This document shows, piece by piece, positions 24,156 through 33,867 of a stretch of DNA of 64,000 bases. The number at the start of each line of letters is the position of its first letter. The first letter of the stretch is position 1. The stretch is from Methanoplanus sp. FWC-SCC4 (GTDB taxonomy: Archaea; Halobacteriota; Methanomicrobia; Methanomicrobiales; Methanomicrobiaceae): NCBI RefSeq assembly GCF_032878975.1, contig NZ_CP043875.1, positions 434,001 to 498,000 on the forward strand. Reading direction: 5' to 3'. Below the pieces are notes generated by a model. It was not told the DNA's origin and made no database searches. It was given only the letters and a program-made list of their open reading frames with translations. The position numbers and the translations under genes were made by a program.

Positions 24156-25328
24156 ATGAGAGTCTTTTTCATTGGATTTGGCCAGGCGGGCGGCAAAATA
24201 GTAGATATGTTCATAGAACAGGATAAAAAAGCCCCCGTACGAAGCTTTAGAGGAATTGCAGTCAATACTGCAAGAACCGATTTAATGGGTCTCGATAATA
24301 TTGATTTAAGAGATCGCATTTTAATCGGCCAGACCGTTGTCAAAGGGCATGGTGTAGGAACCGATAATGTTACCGGCGCAAAAATTACCGCCGATGAGAT
24401 TGACAGCATTATCAACACTGTCGATACAAGAGGAACACATGATATCGATGCATTTGTTGTAGTTGCAGGTCTCGGAGGAGGTACCGGTTCAGGTGGTTCA
24501 CCTGTTTTGTGCCGTCATCTAAAACGCATATATCGTGAACCTGTTTATGCCCTGGGAATTTTGCCGGCACCTGAAGAAGGCAGACTTTACTCATATAATG
24601 CAGCTAGAAGTCTGTCAACACTTGTAAATGAGGCTGACAACACCTTCATCTTTGATAATAGTGCCTGGAAAAATGAAGGAGAAAGCGTAAGATCAGCATA
24701 TGAACGACTGAATGATGAAATTGTTCGCAGATTTGGTGTTCTCTTCCGTGCCGGAGAGGTAGGAAAGACCGGTGTTGGAGAGATGGTTGTTGACTCAAGT
24801 GAGGTCATCAACACACTCCGTGGCGGTGGTGTCACATCAGTCGGATATGCAATAAGTGAGAAGGTCACAAAGAGCGTTAAGCAGAAAAAGGGACTTTTAG
24901 GGGGTCTTTCACTCAAGAAGAAAGAGACTTCCGAAGAAGTGCTGACCGGCGAAGACAAATCCGCAAAGGTAATTGGTCTTGTCAGAAGGGCAATGCTCGG
25001 GCGACTCACTCTCCCCTGTGATTATACAACAGCAGAGCGTGCTCTTGTGCTAATAGCAGGTCCTCCTGATGAGATGGATCGTAAAGGTGTTGAAAAATCA
25101 AAATCATGGGTTGAGGAAAACATAGCCGGTGTTGAGGTTCGTGGCGGTGATTATCCGCTTGAAAGTTCAAAGATAGCCGCAGTGGTTGTACTTGCGACAA
25201 TCGGTGATGCACCCCGTATCCGCGAACTCCTGGAAATTGCAAAAGAGACAAAAGAAGATGTAATTAAATCCAAGGAGCGCCGTGTTACAATGTTTGATGA
25301 TGAAGAAATTGATCCACTGTTTGAGTGA
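24156..25328 (+). CDS. cetZ: CetZ-type tubulin/FtsZ superfamily GTPase
   Basis: Cytoskeletal GTPase of the archaeal CetZ family, which controls cell shape and motility in haloarchaea. Length is 390 residues. The N-terminal MRVFFIGFGQAGGKIVD loop, AVNTARTDLMGLDNI, the tubulin signature GLGGGTGSGG at 105-114 and the C-terminal domain motif GRLTLPCDYTTAERALVLI are all characteristic. The tail DDEEIDPLFE resembles the acidic ends of haloarchaeal CetZ. It is distinct from cell-division FtsZ, which lacks the FGQAGGK start and ends differently. Six bases separate it from a membrane-anchored protein gene. Confidence 0.9.
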   Translation: MRVFFIGFGQAGGKIVDMFIEQDKKAPVRSFRGIAVNTARTDLMGLDNIDLRDRILIGQTVVKGHGVGTDNVTGAKITADEIDSIINTVDTRGTHDIDAFVVVAGLGGGTGSGGSPVLCRHLKRIYREPVYALGILPAPEEGRLYSYNAARSLSTLVNEADNTFIFDNSAWKNEGESVRSAYERLNDEIVRRFGVLFRAGEVGKTGVGEMVVDSSEVINTLRGGGVTSVGYAISEKVTKSVKQKKGLLGGLSLKKKETSEEVLTGEDKSAKVIGLVRRAMLGRLTLPCDYTTAERALVLIAGPPDEMDRKGVEKSKSWVEENIAGVEVRGGDYPLESSKIAAVVVLATIGDAPRIRELLEIAKETKEDVIKSKERRVTMFDDEEIDPLFE

Positions 25329-25334
25329 GGAAAT

Positions 25335-26447
25335 ATGAAAAAAGAAATTCTTTTTTTGATATCTATTGTACTGGCATTATGTCTGGTACACTCTGTTGGT
25401 GCAGCAAATTTTGACACTCCTGTTGTAAAATTTACACCAAGTCAGAATTCTTATTCCCCTGGTGATTCTGTATCAGTTAGTGTTGATGTAAAACTTGCAA
25501 GTTCGGGTGACAGTACGTTTCCCGCAGCTCATTCCCTTGAAGCTTATACAGAACTTGATGATCCAAGTTGGGAATATACGGTAAAGATTAACGGTCATGG
25601 TGAGAGTCAGTCATCCACAAGAAGCTTCCTTACATTAACAGGCTATCTTCTGGATTATCCCTCAGCTTCCAATGAAGTGATTGTAAGTTACCGCATGGAA
25701 GGGACTGTCCCTGAAGTTTCAAGTACCGGAGAGAAAATCTTTTTCCAGTTGTCACAGATTGACGGAAGCGGAAACACAGTTTCCGGAGGAGAAGTTGTCT
25801 ACAAGAAGCTTGTGTTAAATCCGGGAGACATTGACAAACTCAGAGGAATTGTTGAAACTTCACTTGCGACTTTTAACACCCAGATTCAGGATAAACTGAA
25901 AATTGGCGTTGACATAAAAGAAGCACAGGCAAAATATGACAGTGCAAGAGAGAAGTTCATAAAGTCTGCAACAGCATCCTATTCCGATGCCAACACCTAT
26001 CTCTCAGAAGCACAGACCCTGATTGATGAGGGGACGAATCTTCTGAATAAGGCATGGGCACAAAAGGCAATTGATGATGCCCAGGCAAAAATAGACAGTA
26101 CGGCATTTTATATTACGGATTTCAAGGTAAACCGCAGTATGAACAATGATGCCCGTGTAATCAACATTGAGACGAAGATTGAGTCTGCACAGTCATCATT
26201 GAACTCTGCAAAATCACTCATGAATGACGGGAACTATCCGCAAGCCTATACAGTTGCAGAATCTGCACATTCCAAGGCCAGTGAGGCACTCACAGTTTCA
26301 GAGGAGCTTTATGAGGAAGTCAGCAAAGGATTCATTCCTGACATTGGTGGAATAGGCATATTTGTTGTAATTGGAATCATTGTAATTATTGCAATTGTCG
26401 GAATAATTCTCTACAGGCGTCAGACATCCTGGGATGAACTTGGGTGA
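25335..26447 (+). CDS. Exported, membrane-anchored helical protein co-transcribed with cetZ
   Basis: Unrecognised 370-residue protein. Residues 1-23 form a signal peptide (hydrophobic core, cleavage near VGA-A). Residues 25-165 are beta-rich, with FTPSQNSYSPGDSVSVSVDVKL reading like an Ig or cohesin-like fold. Residues 170-325 form a helical, coiled-coil-prone region rich in Ala, Gln and Ser. Residues 338-360 are a membrane helix (IFVVIGIIVIIAIVGIIL) followed by a short basic cytoplasmic tail. It starts six bases after the cetZ stop with GTGAGG as ribosome binding site, so it is translationally coupled to cetZ. A link between the cytoskeleton and the envelope is an inference from position. 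Confidence 0.7.
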   Translation: MKKEILFLISIVLALCLVHSVGAANFDTPVVKFTPSQNSYSPGDSVSVSVDVKLASSGDSTFPAAHSLEAYTELDDPSWEYTVKINGHGESQSSTRSFLTLTGYLLDYPSASNEVIVSYRMEGTVPEVSSTGEKIFFQLSQIDGSGNTVSGGEVVYKKLVLNPGDIDKLRGIVETSLATFNTQIQDKLKIGVDIKEAQAKYDSAREKFIKSATASYSDANTYLSEAQTLIDEGTNLLNKAWAQKAIDDAQAKIDSTAFYITDFKVNRSMNNDARVINIETKIESAQSSLNSAKSLMNDGNYPQAYTVAESAHSKASEALTVSEELYEEVSKGFIPDIGGIGIFVVIGIIVIIAIVGIILYRRQTSWDELG

Positions 26448-26774
26448 AGTAGCATTTATCATCTGTTAGTTAATTCTGACAGACAAAATATCTTTTTTAA
26501 GAAAATTTGTTTTCTGAATTTAATTTTTATAAGATTTTGTGTAGTGATATTTTGCCGTGCAGTTCAGAAACGGCTTTGAAAACATCTTAAATGATTTAAA
26601 AATTAGCTATCTTTCATGCAACATATTTTAATTGTTTATCTGATTCATAATTCTTCAAAATAATTAATCTCTATTTATCTGAGAAACAAAGGGTCAAAAT
26701 TGATATAAACTATATCGAAAAAGTGAAAAAATATCAGATGTCTGAAAAATTATAAAAAATGTTTTAGATGTTTC
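26448..26774. other. 327-base AT-rich gap between convergent genes
   Basis: No open reading frame, RNA gene or strong inverted repeat was found. It holds T-rich stretches such as ATCTTTTTTAAG near 26490, which may terminate the cetZ operon, and the 3' flank of the nfnB gene. Confidence 0.5.
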
Positions 26775-28118
26775 TTATTCAAGCATTTTGTTGATTGCAG
26801 CAGCAGCCTTTTTTGCATTGCCCATGGCTTCAATAACGGTTGCAGCACCTGTAGCAATATCTCCTCCGGCAAATACATGCGGAATTGAGGTCTTGCCGTC
26901 TTCATCAACAATTACATTTCCTTTTTTACCACGCTCAAGATTATCCATCAGGGATACAAGCAGTGGATTGGGGCTCTGGCCTATTGCTTCAACAACAACA
27001 TCGACATTTAGTGTGAATTTTGCATCTTTTCCTTCCATAGGGACAGGACGCGGGCGTCCACTGTCGTCAGCATCGCACATTTCCATTCTGACACATTCTA
27101 TTCCGGAAACAGAGGGGCCGCCGGTTATTTTTGTCGGGTTCGCACAACAGACAAACTCAACACCTTCTTCAATCGCGTTTTTGACTTCCTCTTCCCTTGC
27201 AGGGAGGTCTTCTTCACGGCGCCTGTATATCAGGTAGACTTTTGCGCCCATTCTTCTTGCAACACGTGCTGAATCCATCGCAACATTTCCACCACCTATT
27301 ACTGCAACCCTGCTTCCGTTAATTACCGGAGTGTCATATTCGGGGAATCTGTTGGCATGCATAAGGTTGATTCTTGTCAGAAATTCGTTTGCTGAATAGA
27401 CTCCGTTCAGGTTCTCTCCTTCAATACCCATAAATGACGGGAGACCTGCTCCTGTGCCCAGGAATACTGCGTCATATGACAAAAGCTCTTCAACCGGAAT
27501 ACTTCTTCCTACTATATGATTGAGTTTGAGCTCAACGCCAAGTTTTAGCACCTGATCGATTTCGGCTCTGACGATTCCTTTTGGAAGTCTGAATGAAGGA
27601 ATACCGTAGGTTAATACACCGCCGGCAGCGTGCAGTGATTCGAAAATTGTAACCTTGTGTCCTGCACGTGCAAGTTCGGCTGCTGCCGTCAACCCTGCAG
27701 GACCGGATCCTACAACTGCCACTCTTTTTCCCGTATGTTTTGCAATATGTGGGGGCCTTGCTCCGTTCTTTCTTTCCCAGTCTGCAACAAATCTTTCAAG
27801 AGCACCGATTCTTACAGGCTTTTCCTTAATGCCAAGAACACATTTTCCTTCACACTGGTTTTCCTGAGGGCATACACGTCCGCATATTGCAGGCAGCATA
27901 TTGTCTTTTTTGATTATATTTGCTGCAAGTCTGAAATCTCTCTCGTTAATTGCGGCTATGAATCCGGGGATATCAATATTTACGGGGCATCCTTTAACGC
28001 AGAGTGGTCTTACACATTCCATACATCTTGAAGCTTCCAGTACTGCGTTTTGATCGGATATGCCCTGATCGACCTCATCAAAATCATGTATTCTGATTTT
28101 TGGATCTCTTTTACTCAT
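26775..28118 (-). CDS. nfnB: NfnB/GltA-type NADPH-dependent ferredoxin:NAD+ oxidoreductase large subunit
   Basis: Flavoprotein subunit of an NfnAB/sulfide dehydrogenase-like complex that moves electrons between NADPH and ferredoxin. The start is the ATG at 28118 (447 residues), preceded by GGAGG eight bases upstream. An in-frame ATG 45 bases earlier would extend it deep into nfnA and lacks a ribosome binding site. N-terminal cysteines CMECVRPLCVKGCP and CGRVCPQENQCEGKC hold two [4Fe-4S] clusters. FAD motif VAVVGSGPAGLTAAAEL and NADPH motif VAVIGGGNVAMDSAR follow. It overlaps the nfnA stop by eight bases. Confidence 0.9.
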   Translation of the reverse strand: MSKRDPKIRIHDFDEVDQGISDQNAVLEASRCMECVRPLCVKGCPVNIDIPGFIAAINERDFRLAANIIKKDNMLPAICGRVCPQENQCEGKCVLGIKEKPVRIGALERFVADWERKNGARPPHIAKHTGKRVAVVGSGPAGLTAAAELARAGHKVTIFESLHAAGGVLTYGIPSFRLPKGIVRAEIDQVLKLGVELKLNHIVGRSIPVEELLSYDAVFLGTGAGLPSFMGIEGENLNGVYSANEFLTRINLMHANRFPEYDTPVINGSRVAVIGGGNVAMDSARVARRMGAKVYLIYRRREEDLPAREEEVKNAIEEGVEFVCCANPTKITGGPSVSGIECVRMEMCDADDSGRPRPVPMEGKDAKFTLNVDVVVEAIGQSPNPLLVSLMDNLERGKKGNVIVDEDGKTSIPHVFAGGDIATGAATVIEAMGNAKKAAAAINKMLE

Positions 28119-28968
28119 GGTGGTGGCCTCCGCACTCACAGTAATGTTCATGGAACAATTCAAGTGACTGTTTTTCCTGTTCGGGATATATTCTCTGCCT
28201 GTTCATCAGTTCATCCCAGTCCACAAGATGAGCATCAAACTCCGGACCGTCAACGCATGCAAACTTTGTTTCGCCGTCTATTGTTACCCTGCATGATCCG
28301 CACATCCCCGTGCCGTCGACCATAATCGGGTTAAGGCTGACAAAAGTCTTTACATTGTAAGGTATTGTTGCCATTGATGTAATCTTCATCATAATTGCAG
28401 GGCCGATTATCCAGACTGCATCAATGTTTTTGTCTTCAAGTTTCTGCTTGAGAATGTCTGCCGGAAAACCGTGGAAACCGCGGCTTCCGTCATCTGTGCA
28501 TATTACGAGTTCATCACAGTTTTCTTCAAGTTCATCTGCCAAAAGAAGCAGTTTTTCATTTCGTGCTCCGATTATCCCGGTAACCCTGTTTCCTGCATCC
28601 TGTAATGCCTTTGCCAGAATTGGGAGACATGCAATACCGACGCCGCCTCCGATGACAACACAGTGACCCCATTCTTTTATTTCACTTGGGTGTCCGAGAG
28701 GGCCTGCAACATCAAGTATTTCATCTCCAACTTTTAATTTTGAGAGATATGTTGTGGTTTTACCAACTGTCATAAAGACGATTCTTACGAGATCTTCTTT
28801 TGCAGCAGAGATTGTCAGTGGTATTCTTTCCCCGCTGTCATCAATCCTTATGACTAAAAACTGGCCTGCATGTGCATTTTTTGCGACATGGGGCGCATTT
28901 ATCCATAATTCAAAAATATTATCAGCAATTTGGGTTGCTTTTTCGACTTTATATGCCAATACTGTCAC
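28111..28968 (-). CDS. nfnA: NfnA-type ferredoxin-NADP+ reductase small subunit
   Basis: FAD and [2Fe-2S] subunit of the Nfn-like complex, 285 residues. A ferredoxin-reductase FAD domain (GQFLVIRI, RIPLTIS), an NAD-binding segment (VVIGGGVGIACLPILAKAL) and the C-terminal cluster motif DGTGMCGSCR then C are visible. The C-terminal HEHYCECGGHHHE is a His/Cys-rich tail. Start is uncertain: GTG at 28968 lies in a GGAGTGA Shine-Dalgarno, and the TTG at 28959, five bases after it, may be the true start. It follows arcS by 29 bases. Confidence 0.88.
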   Translation of the reverse strand: MTVLAYKVEKATQIADNIFELWINAPHVAKNAHAGQFLVIRIDDSGERIPLTISAAKEDLVRIVFMTVGKTTTYLSKLKVGDEILDVAGPLGHPSEIKEWGHCVVIGGGVGIACLPILAKALQDAGNRVTGIIGARNEKLLLLADELEENCDELVICTDDGSRGFHGFPADILKQKLEDKNIDAVWIIGPAIMMKITSMATIPYNVKTFVSLNPIMVDGTGMCGSCRVTIDGETKFACVDGPEFDAHLVDWDELMNRQRIYPEQEKQSLELFHEHYCECGGHHHE

Positions 28969-28997
28969 TCCAGATTCAAAGAATTTGTGAATATAAT

Positions 28998-30629
28998 TTA
29001 TTCTTCCAACTTCTTTACTTTACGCACTCTCACAGCAACACCGCGTGATGATTTCAACATTTCATCAGCGCCCATAACTGCCTTCCCTGTCGCAATGGCT
29101 TTTTCTCCGGTAACCAAAACCTCATCGCCTTCCCTGATTTCAGGATCACAGTCAATGACTCCGGGCGCAAGAACATCTCCTTTTGGAATGAAGTTGTCAA
29201 TTGATATTTTGTATACCGGACTGATAAGATCCCAGCCTTCCAGAGTAGGACGGAAAAGACCTGTTTCATTGTCAATGCTGAAAAACTGCTTTTTCTTAAA
29301 AAGAACTTTTTCGCGTCTGAATTTGCCTTTAAGAAGAAGATTCTTTGTATCGATGTCTTTTCCAAACTGCCAGGAGAGTGTTCCTTTAATTAAATCAGGC
29401 TTTATTTTAGGGTAGCCTCTAAGTGCACTTTCAAGGGATTTTAGAGAATCCGATGATGTAAGTCTTTCAGTTGCTGTACATTCATACTCTGTGTTTGTTC
29501 TCTCAAGTGCCTCTTTTGCAATCTCAAACGAGTCCCCGTCAAGATGTACAAATACTTTTTCGTACCTGTTTTTTTCAAAGTACCTGGCTATCACATCTGT
29601 AATGAATGCCCTTTCCTCACCGTCCCAGTATCCTGTAACAGGTACATCATAGTGTCCTGCCGGATAAATTCGTTCAAGTTCGCGCGGAACTATGCCGAGT
29701 GGTGATGTGACAATAATTTCATGTGCCCTGTTTTGTATGGCAGACTGAAACTTCATGTGGCTTTGTGAGTTGGAGTATGGCTTTCTTGCAGAACAAGGTA
29801 TTAGCACTGCAACATCCGTTCTTGTAGGTACAAAGCGGTCAATTACTCTTTCAACAAAGCGTTTTACTTCAGCTCTCTTGAGCGACTCCCCTGAGTTTGC
29901 AAAAAGTCTTTTGGATCTGACTATTGGGATATATTTCTCAATTGTATTGTATGATTCGTCAAACAGGCGGAGAATTGCTACCTGTGATGCGGAATTTCTG
30001 CACCTTCTCTCTAAAAATTCCCTTATATGGCCGGATTCAATGAACTGTATTACAGTTGCAATTTCGCAGTCGAGGGCAATTCTGTTATGCATGCGAAGGT
30101 CGCCTTTTTTGCACCCTTCACACTGACAAAGGCCTTTTCCGGTAACATCTGCTGCTAAAAATTCCCCGTCAGGGGTGCAGAAAAATCCCTGTGCCGATTT
30201 GAGATCGACTGCACGATAGTCAAAGAGATCAAATCCTGCCGAAATAAGTGTTGCAACATTAGACGGCAGGGCAGCACCCGGAATATACCACATGGTATCG
30301 GGCGGAGTCCCTGATTTAAGTCCGGTTATTGTCTCAACGAAGAGTCTTGAATTTTCAAGAAGGGTATGAAAATTTGCTGCAAGGAGAACATCGCCTGATT
30401 TAAATTCCTGTTTGATTTCCGGATGAATCAGATGAATATTCTGATATGAGGGTGCATAGGCGGATACAAATTTTTCACCCTCCAACACAGGTATATTTGA
30501 AAAAGGGTGTTTATCAAGATCCGGGAAATATTCTTCAGGATCAACTGCAAGAGGGGTATTAAGGGAGATTTCTCCTTCTTTGTACAGTCCTGTTCTTGAA
30601 AAACCGTCTCTTTTTAAAACTTCAAACAT
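28998..30629 (-). CDS. arcS: Archaeosine synthase alpha subunit ArcS
   Basis: ArcS converts preQ0 at tRNA position 15 to the lysine adduct on the way to archaeosine, with the radical SAM partner RaSEA. It is a TgtA paralogue of 543 residues. The TGT-like N-terminal domain lacks the transglycosylase aspartate context. A cysteine cluster CQCEGCKKG follows, then the ArcS hallmark [14 protein letters not shown], and a C-terminal PUA domain (about 465-543, [18 protein letters not shown]). It overlaps tgtA by eight bases. RaSEA is not in view. Confidence 0.9.
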   Translation of the reverse strand: MFEVLKRDGFSRTGLYKEGEISLNTPLAVDPEEYFPDLDKHPFSNIPVLEGEKFVSAYAPSYQNIHLIHPEIKQEFKSGDVLLAANFHTLLENSRLFVETITGLKSGTPPDTMWYIPGAALPSNVATLISAGFDLFDYRAVDLKSAQGFFCTPDGEFLAADVTGKGLCQCEGCKKGDLRMHNRIALDCEIATVIQFIESGHIREFLERRCRNSASQVAILRLFDESYNTIEKYIPIVRSKRLFANSGESLKRAEVKRFVERVIDRFVPTRTDVAVLIPCSARKPYSNSQSHMKFQSAIQNRAHEIIVTSPLGIVPRELERIYPAGHYDVPVTGYWDGEERAFITDVIARYFEKNRYEKVFVHLDGDSFEIAKEALERTNTEYECTATERLTSSDSLKSLESALRGYPKIKPDLIKGTLSWQFGKDIDTKNLLLKGKFRREKVLFKKKQFFSIDNETGLFRPTLEGWDLISPVYKISIDNFIPKGDVLAPGVIDCDPEIREGDEVLVTGEKAIATGKAVMGADEMLKSSRGVAVRVRKVKKLEE

Positions 30630-32073
30630 ATGAATACCTGCCTTCTATTCCTTTTAGCGCTTCTGATATTACGGATTTCCAACTATCACTGCACGAAATA
30701 TAAAATGAGGATTCTTCATTTGATTCTATGAGCTTTATGATGCCTTTACAGCCTGAGTTTACCATATCAAAATCCCATTCCGGAATTTCACTCTGACCGA
30801 CCGGATAGGTCTCGCCGAGTTCCGGAAGATAAGGGCCAAACGGTGGTTTAAATCCGAACACAGTATCATAATCTCCCTTTGTTTCTCTGTCAACTGAGAT
30901 CAGCACATTTTTTCCTGCAGGAAGTCTTGTGATCATCTCATGGTATCTTAAGACTTCAGTCCTCTGGCAGCTCTCACTTCCACGGTAGAAGAAGCGTCTT
31001 TTTGTAATTCTGTCAGACTTTTCCAGCTGATCTGTATATTTCAAAAGTTCCCTGTAACCTTCAAGGAGTCTCGGGTGGTTTCTGCATCGTTCATCTACAA
31101 GTTCCCAGAGGGTTCCGTCCAGAATAGACTGTCTTATTCTGGAGATTTCAGCAAGGGTTACGTACATATTATGAAGTGCCAGAAGCCTCTCTTTGTCAGG
31201 GGAATTCTTGAGCTCGGCTGCTGTATGTGTCCTGCAGACCTCGCAGGCACATGGCAGTTCATTTAATTCATTCAGTTTGTAACTTCCCTGAGGTGTCATG
31301 TATCGTCCCTCACGGGCATAAAGGGCGTATGCTGCCGAGTCAAACACGTCACATCCCATTGCAGCTGCAAGGGCAAACATCGACGGGTGACCGGCGCCAA
31401 ACAGGTGTATGCAGGAGGAAGGAGAAAGCTTTGATTTTGCGGCCATAACAACCTGTACAAGTTCCTTGTAGCGGTAACTTTCCATCAGCGGAACAACAGC
31501 ACCTATCGGGCAGAATATGATTCCAAGATCTTTTACCTGGCTGCCTGCACGTTTCCTAAGTTCAGTGTGAATCCCTCCCTGCACCGGTGCGCAGAGATGA
31601 CCGTCGTCAATAACGCTAAGAGCCTCTGTTATGCGCTCCATTGTTATCTTCAGCTCTTCTTCCGCTTCTTCGAAAGTTTTGTCAGGTCCGGTTGCAATAT
31701 CCATCGGGACAATTATCTCACTTCCAATGGCACGCTGAAATTTAATTGTGTCAATATTTGAGAAGTCGATGTCCCCATAGACAGAGTGTTGGAAAGCTCC
31801 GGAATCAGTCATTATGACGCCGTTGAAATCAAGAACCTTGTGAAGTCCCTCACTGACTGCTCTCTCGTGAAACTCCTCACTTTTATTAAAGATGTACGCA
31901 TTGGTAATCAGTGCCTCCACACCCATTTTTTCAAGTTCTTTTGGCTTTATAAGCTGAATGTGTGGATTTATTACCGGTAGCAGGAGTGGTGTTTTAACAG
32001 TTTTATCGCCGACTCTCAGCTTTCCTGTCCTGCCCATTATATCTTTGTGGATAACTTCAAAACTAATGCTCAT
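30622..32073 (-). CDS. tgtA: Archaeal tRNA-guanine(15) transglycosylase TgtA
   Basis: Exchanges guanine 15 in the tRNA D-loop for preQ0, the first archaeosine step. Length is 483 residues. Visible motifs: MTDSGAFQ with the catalytic-region aspartate, [14 protein letters not shown], and [20 protein letters not shown]. Zinc ligands are in CACEVCRTH and the downstream histidine. It ends before a PUA domain, which instead sits on ArcS encoded by the overlapping next gene. The preceding AMMECR1 gene is 11 bases away. Confidence 0.93.
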   Translation of the reverse strand: MSISFEVIHKDIMGRTGKLRVGDKTVKTPLLLPVINPHIQLIKPKELEKMGVEALITNAYIFNKSEEFHERAVSEGLHKVLDFNGVIMTDSGAFQHSVYGDIDFSNIDTIKFQRAIGSEIIVPMDIATGPDKTFEEAEEELKITMERITEALSVIDDGHLCAPVQGGIHTELRKRAGSQVKDLGIIFCPIGAVVPLMESYRYKELVQVVMAAKSKLSPSSCIHLFGAGHPSMFALAAAMGCDVFDSAAYALYAREGRYMTPQGSYKLNELNELPCACEVCRTHTAAELKNSPDKERLLALHNMYVTLAEISRIRQSILDGTLWELVDERCRNHPRLLEGYRELLKYTDQLEKSDRITKRRFFYRGSESCQRTEVLRYHEMITRLPAGKNVLISVDRETKGDYDTVFGFKPPFGPYLPELGETYPVGQSEIPEWDFDMVNSGCKGIIKLIESNEESSFYISCSDSWKSVISEALKGIEGRYSYV

Positions 32074-32084
32074 AATTTCCTCGT

Positions 32085-32639
32085 TTAATTAAATATCTGC
32101 CCTTCAAATGTCATTATTTCAAATTTTTCTTCCATCCAGCACCCTTTGGGAAGCCCTGCCTTTATACATGTATAATCTAAAAATTCCTTTGGGCTCCAGA
32201 CATACTCTGTTGCCACCTGTGGCAATAAAAGTCCGCTTGTTCCTGCGCCCCGGATAATCAGGCCGTGTTTTCCTATAATTACATGACTGTCTCTTTTTGA
32301 TGCAGGGCATGTAAGCCGGACTGGAGGAGTAAGAACTGTTACTTCAAATTCTATTTCTTCAAGTTCTTTTGATGTTACCGCCATAAAACGCGGGTCTTTT
32401 GTTGCTGCTGATACTGCTGCGTCTGATATTGCCTCTAAAAGAGGCAGAACGGGATATGGATAACCAATACATCCTCTTAATTCACCGTATTCTCTTATTG
32501 TTACAAATACACCTCTTTTTTCCTTGAAAATATCAGTTACCGGCGGACACTCTATATTTATACCCGCGACTTTTGAAAAAACCGCCTTTTTTGCTATACA
32601 TATCGCAGTCTTTCCTTCATCTTCATCCAGCAGCATCAT
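32085..32639 (-). CDS. AMMECR1 domain protein
   Basis: A 184-residue member of the AMMECR1 family, found from archaea to humans, with unknown biochemical function. The invariant LRGCIG motif is present ([12 protein letters not shown]), as are [19 protein letters not shown] and a C-terminal AGLPKGCWM. It is the first gene of an apparent operon with tgtA and arcS, which hints at a role near tRNA modification. Its start at 32639 is 36 bases from the RNase P RNA gene on the other strand, so the two share a short divergent promoter region. Confidence 0.9.
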   Translation of the reverse strand: MMLLDEDEGKTAICIAKKAVFSKVAGINIECPPVTDIFKEKRGVFVTIREYGELRGCIGYPYPVLPLLEAISDAAVSAATKDPRFMAVTSKELEEIEFEVTVLTPPVRLTCPASKRDSHVIIGKHGLIIRGAGTSGLLLPQVATEYVWSPKEFLDYTCIKAGLPKGCWMEEKFEIMTFEGQIFN

Positions 32640-32675
32640 TACCTACATATATTGCAGGCTGACAATAATAAGATT

Positions 32676-32997
32676 GAGAGAGAGAGTGCGGCTGACGGTG
32701 GCATCTATTTGCTGCTGAGGAAAGTCCCCACACTGACCGGAAGCGCAGCTGCATGTAAAGTGCGGATGGCGAGAGTCATGGCAATGGCACAGAAACGACA
32801 CGGCCTCAATTCCGAGTTTATGATGCAGGTTAAAACTGCTGAGACGTCTTTAAGGACTGAGGATTCGATGAAACGGTGAATCCCTGCGTGTGCAAGCCGA
32901 AGAGAGACATTTAAACAGCACCTCCGGGCTGGTCTCAGGTACGGCGCGTAGCTGAATGTCGCATAAAAACATAATGGGGCTTACTACTCTCACTCAT
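32676..32997 (+). ncRNA. rnpB: RNase P RNA (archaeal type A)
   Basis: Catalytic RNA of ribonuclease P. Conserved landmarks in order: GAGGAAAGTCCCC at 32717-32729 (CR I), GCACAGAAACG around 32788 (CR II-III core), the GAAACGGTGAATCCC block near 32868, and GCAAGCCGAA near 32891. Ends are set by helix P1: GAGAGAGAGT (32678-32687) pairs with ACTCTCACTC (32986-32995), 9 of 10 positions. Length of about 320 bases fits type A archaeal RNA. Exact ends are approximate. The archaeal enzyme also contains L7Ae, whose gene is near 18.5 kb. Confidence 0.93.
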
Positions 32998-33002
32998 TTG
33001 AT

Positions 33003-33773
33003 TCATGATTTAATTTTTAAGGGATAATTATCAGTTTCTTCATCAGGTATGATCAGTTTCAGAATTTTTTTGTTGATGTCATAGTCCTGATTCTTTTTTG
33101 GATTAAGATTCAGGTCGATGTAAAGAGCGCCGAAGATACTTTCCACAAGTGAGCCCTTGAGGTGAGCAATTTTTTTGGTATCCTGTGTTGTGATTTTCTT
33201 TAGTGTAACAGAATTTTCAAGAAGTTTCCATTTGTCTGATAAATTTGCGAGATTTGTGTTTTGCTCATATTTTTGTCTTTTAACTGTCAGAATGTCTGTA
33301 TTGATGTCTGCCATATTGCATATGTCAATATCGTCAAGGAGTGCGGATTTGATGACAGTATCTCCAATCCATGCGAGTGTTTTGGCAATTTCAGGAAGTT
33401 TTTCCAGATATTTCATTGTTATCCTGTCGATTCCCGAGTGATTGTAGCCATGGTATTCCTCGAGAATTTCCATATAAACATTTTTTGTATTGGACATGAA
33501 AAAAGCGGTTACAAGAAAATTGTGGTCATTAAACCTATATCCCAGGTCTCTTTCAATATCAGGGATAATGTTATTTTCTACCACCTCAATTTTTTTAACT
33601 ATATCTTCCAGCTGATGAATCCATTTCTTTTGTTTATCCTTATCTCTGGAGTTTTTTTCTCCCTTTGACTTTTCATTCAGCCATTTTGATATTGCCAGGA
33701 CTGCTGTTTTTATATCCTTATATTTGCATTTTGGGAAGAAAAGGAAAGACACAATGATTTTTAAAATGAGCAT
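33003..33773 (-). CDS. RNase III-fold protein, Mini-III-like active site
   Basis: A 256-residue divergent RNase III family protein. Residues 78-92 (GYRFNDHNFLVTAFF) match the first RNase III helix. Residues 132-147 (TLAWIGDTVIKSALLD) match the signature, with D138 but Ala at the first signature glutamate position. Residues 206-220 (KGSLVESIFGALYID) match the last helix with E211 but Ser at the usual aspartate. A D/E pair without the other two residues is also seen in bacterial Mini-III. No dsRBD is present. The N-terminus is hydrophobic and the start uncertain (no ribosome binding site). It lies next to RNase P RNA on the other strand. Confidence 0.65.
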   Translation of the reverse strand: MLILKIIVSFLFFPKCKYKDIKTAVLAISKWLNEKSKGEKNSRDKDKQKKWIHQLEDIVKKIEVVENNIIPDIERDLGYRFNDHNFLVTAFFMSNTKNVYMEILEEYHGYNHSGIDRITMKYLEKLPEIAKTLAWIGDTVIKSALLDDIDICNMADINTDILTVKRQKYEQNTNLANLSDKWKLLENSVTLKKITTQDTKKIAHLKGSLVESIFGALYIDLNLNPKKNQDYDINKKILKLIIPDEETDNYPLKIKS

Positions 33774-33834
33774 TATCTGATATAATAATTTCTGATAATA
33801 TGAACCATGTTAATATGGCTTAAAGAAATTAATA

Positions 33835-33843
33835 TTTATATAG
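33835..33843 (+). promoter_or_regulatory. TATA box for a leaderless HTH-CBS mRNA
   Basis: TTTATATAG centred about 29 bases before the ATG at 33868, with no Shine-Dalgarno in between. Fits a leaderless or nearly leaderless transcript. Confidence 0.5.
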
Positions 33844-33867
33844 CTTTAATGATTATGAGTAATAATA

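Noticed and set aside
32652-32879. 75-codon + strand reading frame
   Set aside because: It lies inside the RNase P RNA gene, whose conserved blocks and P1 helix explain the sequence.
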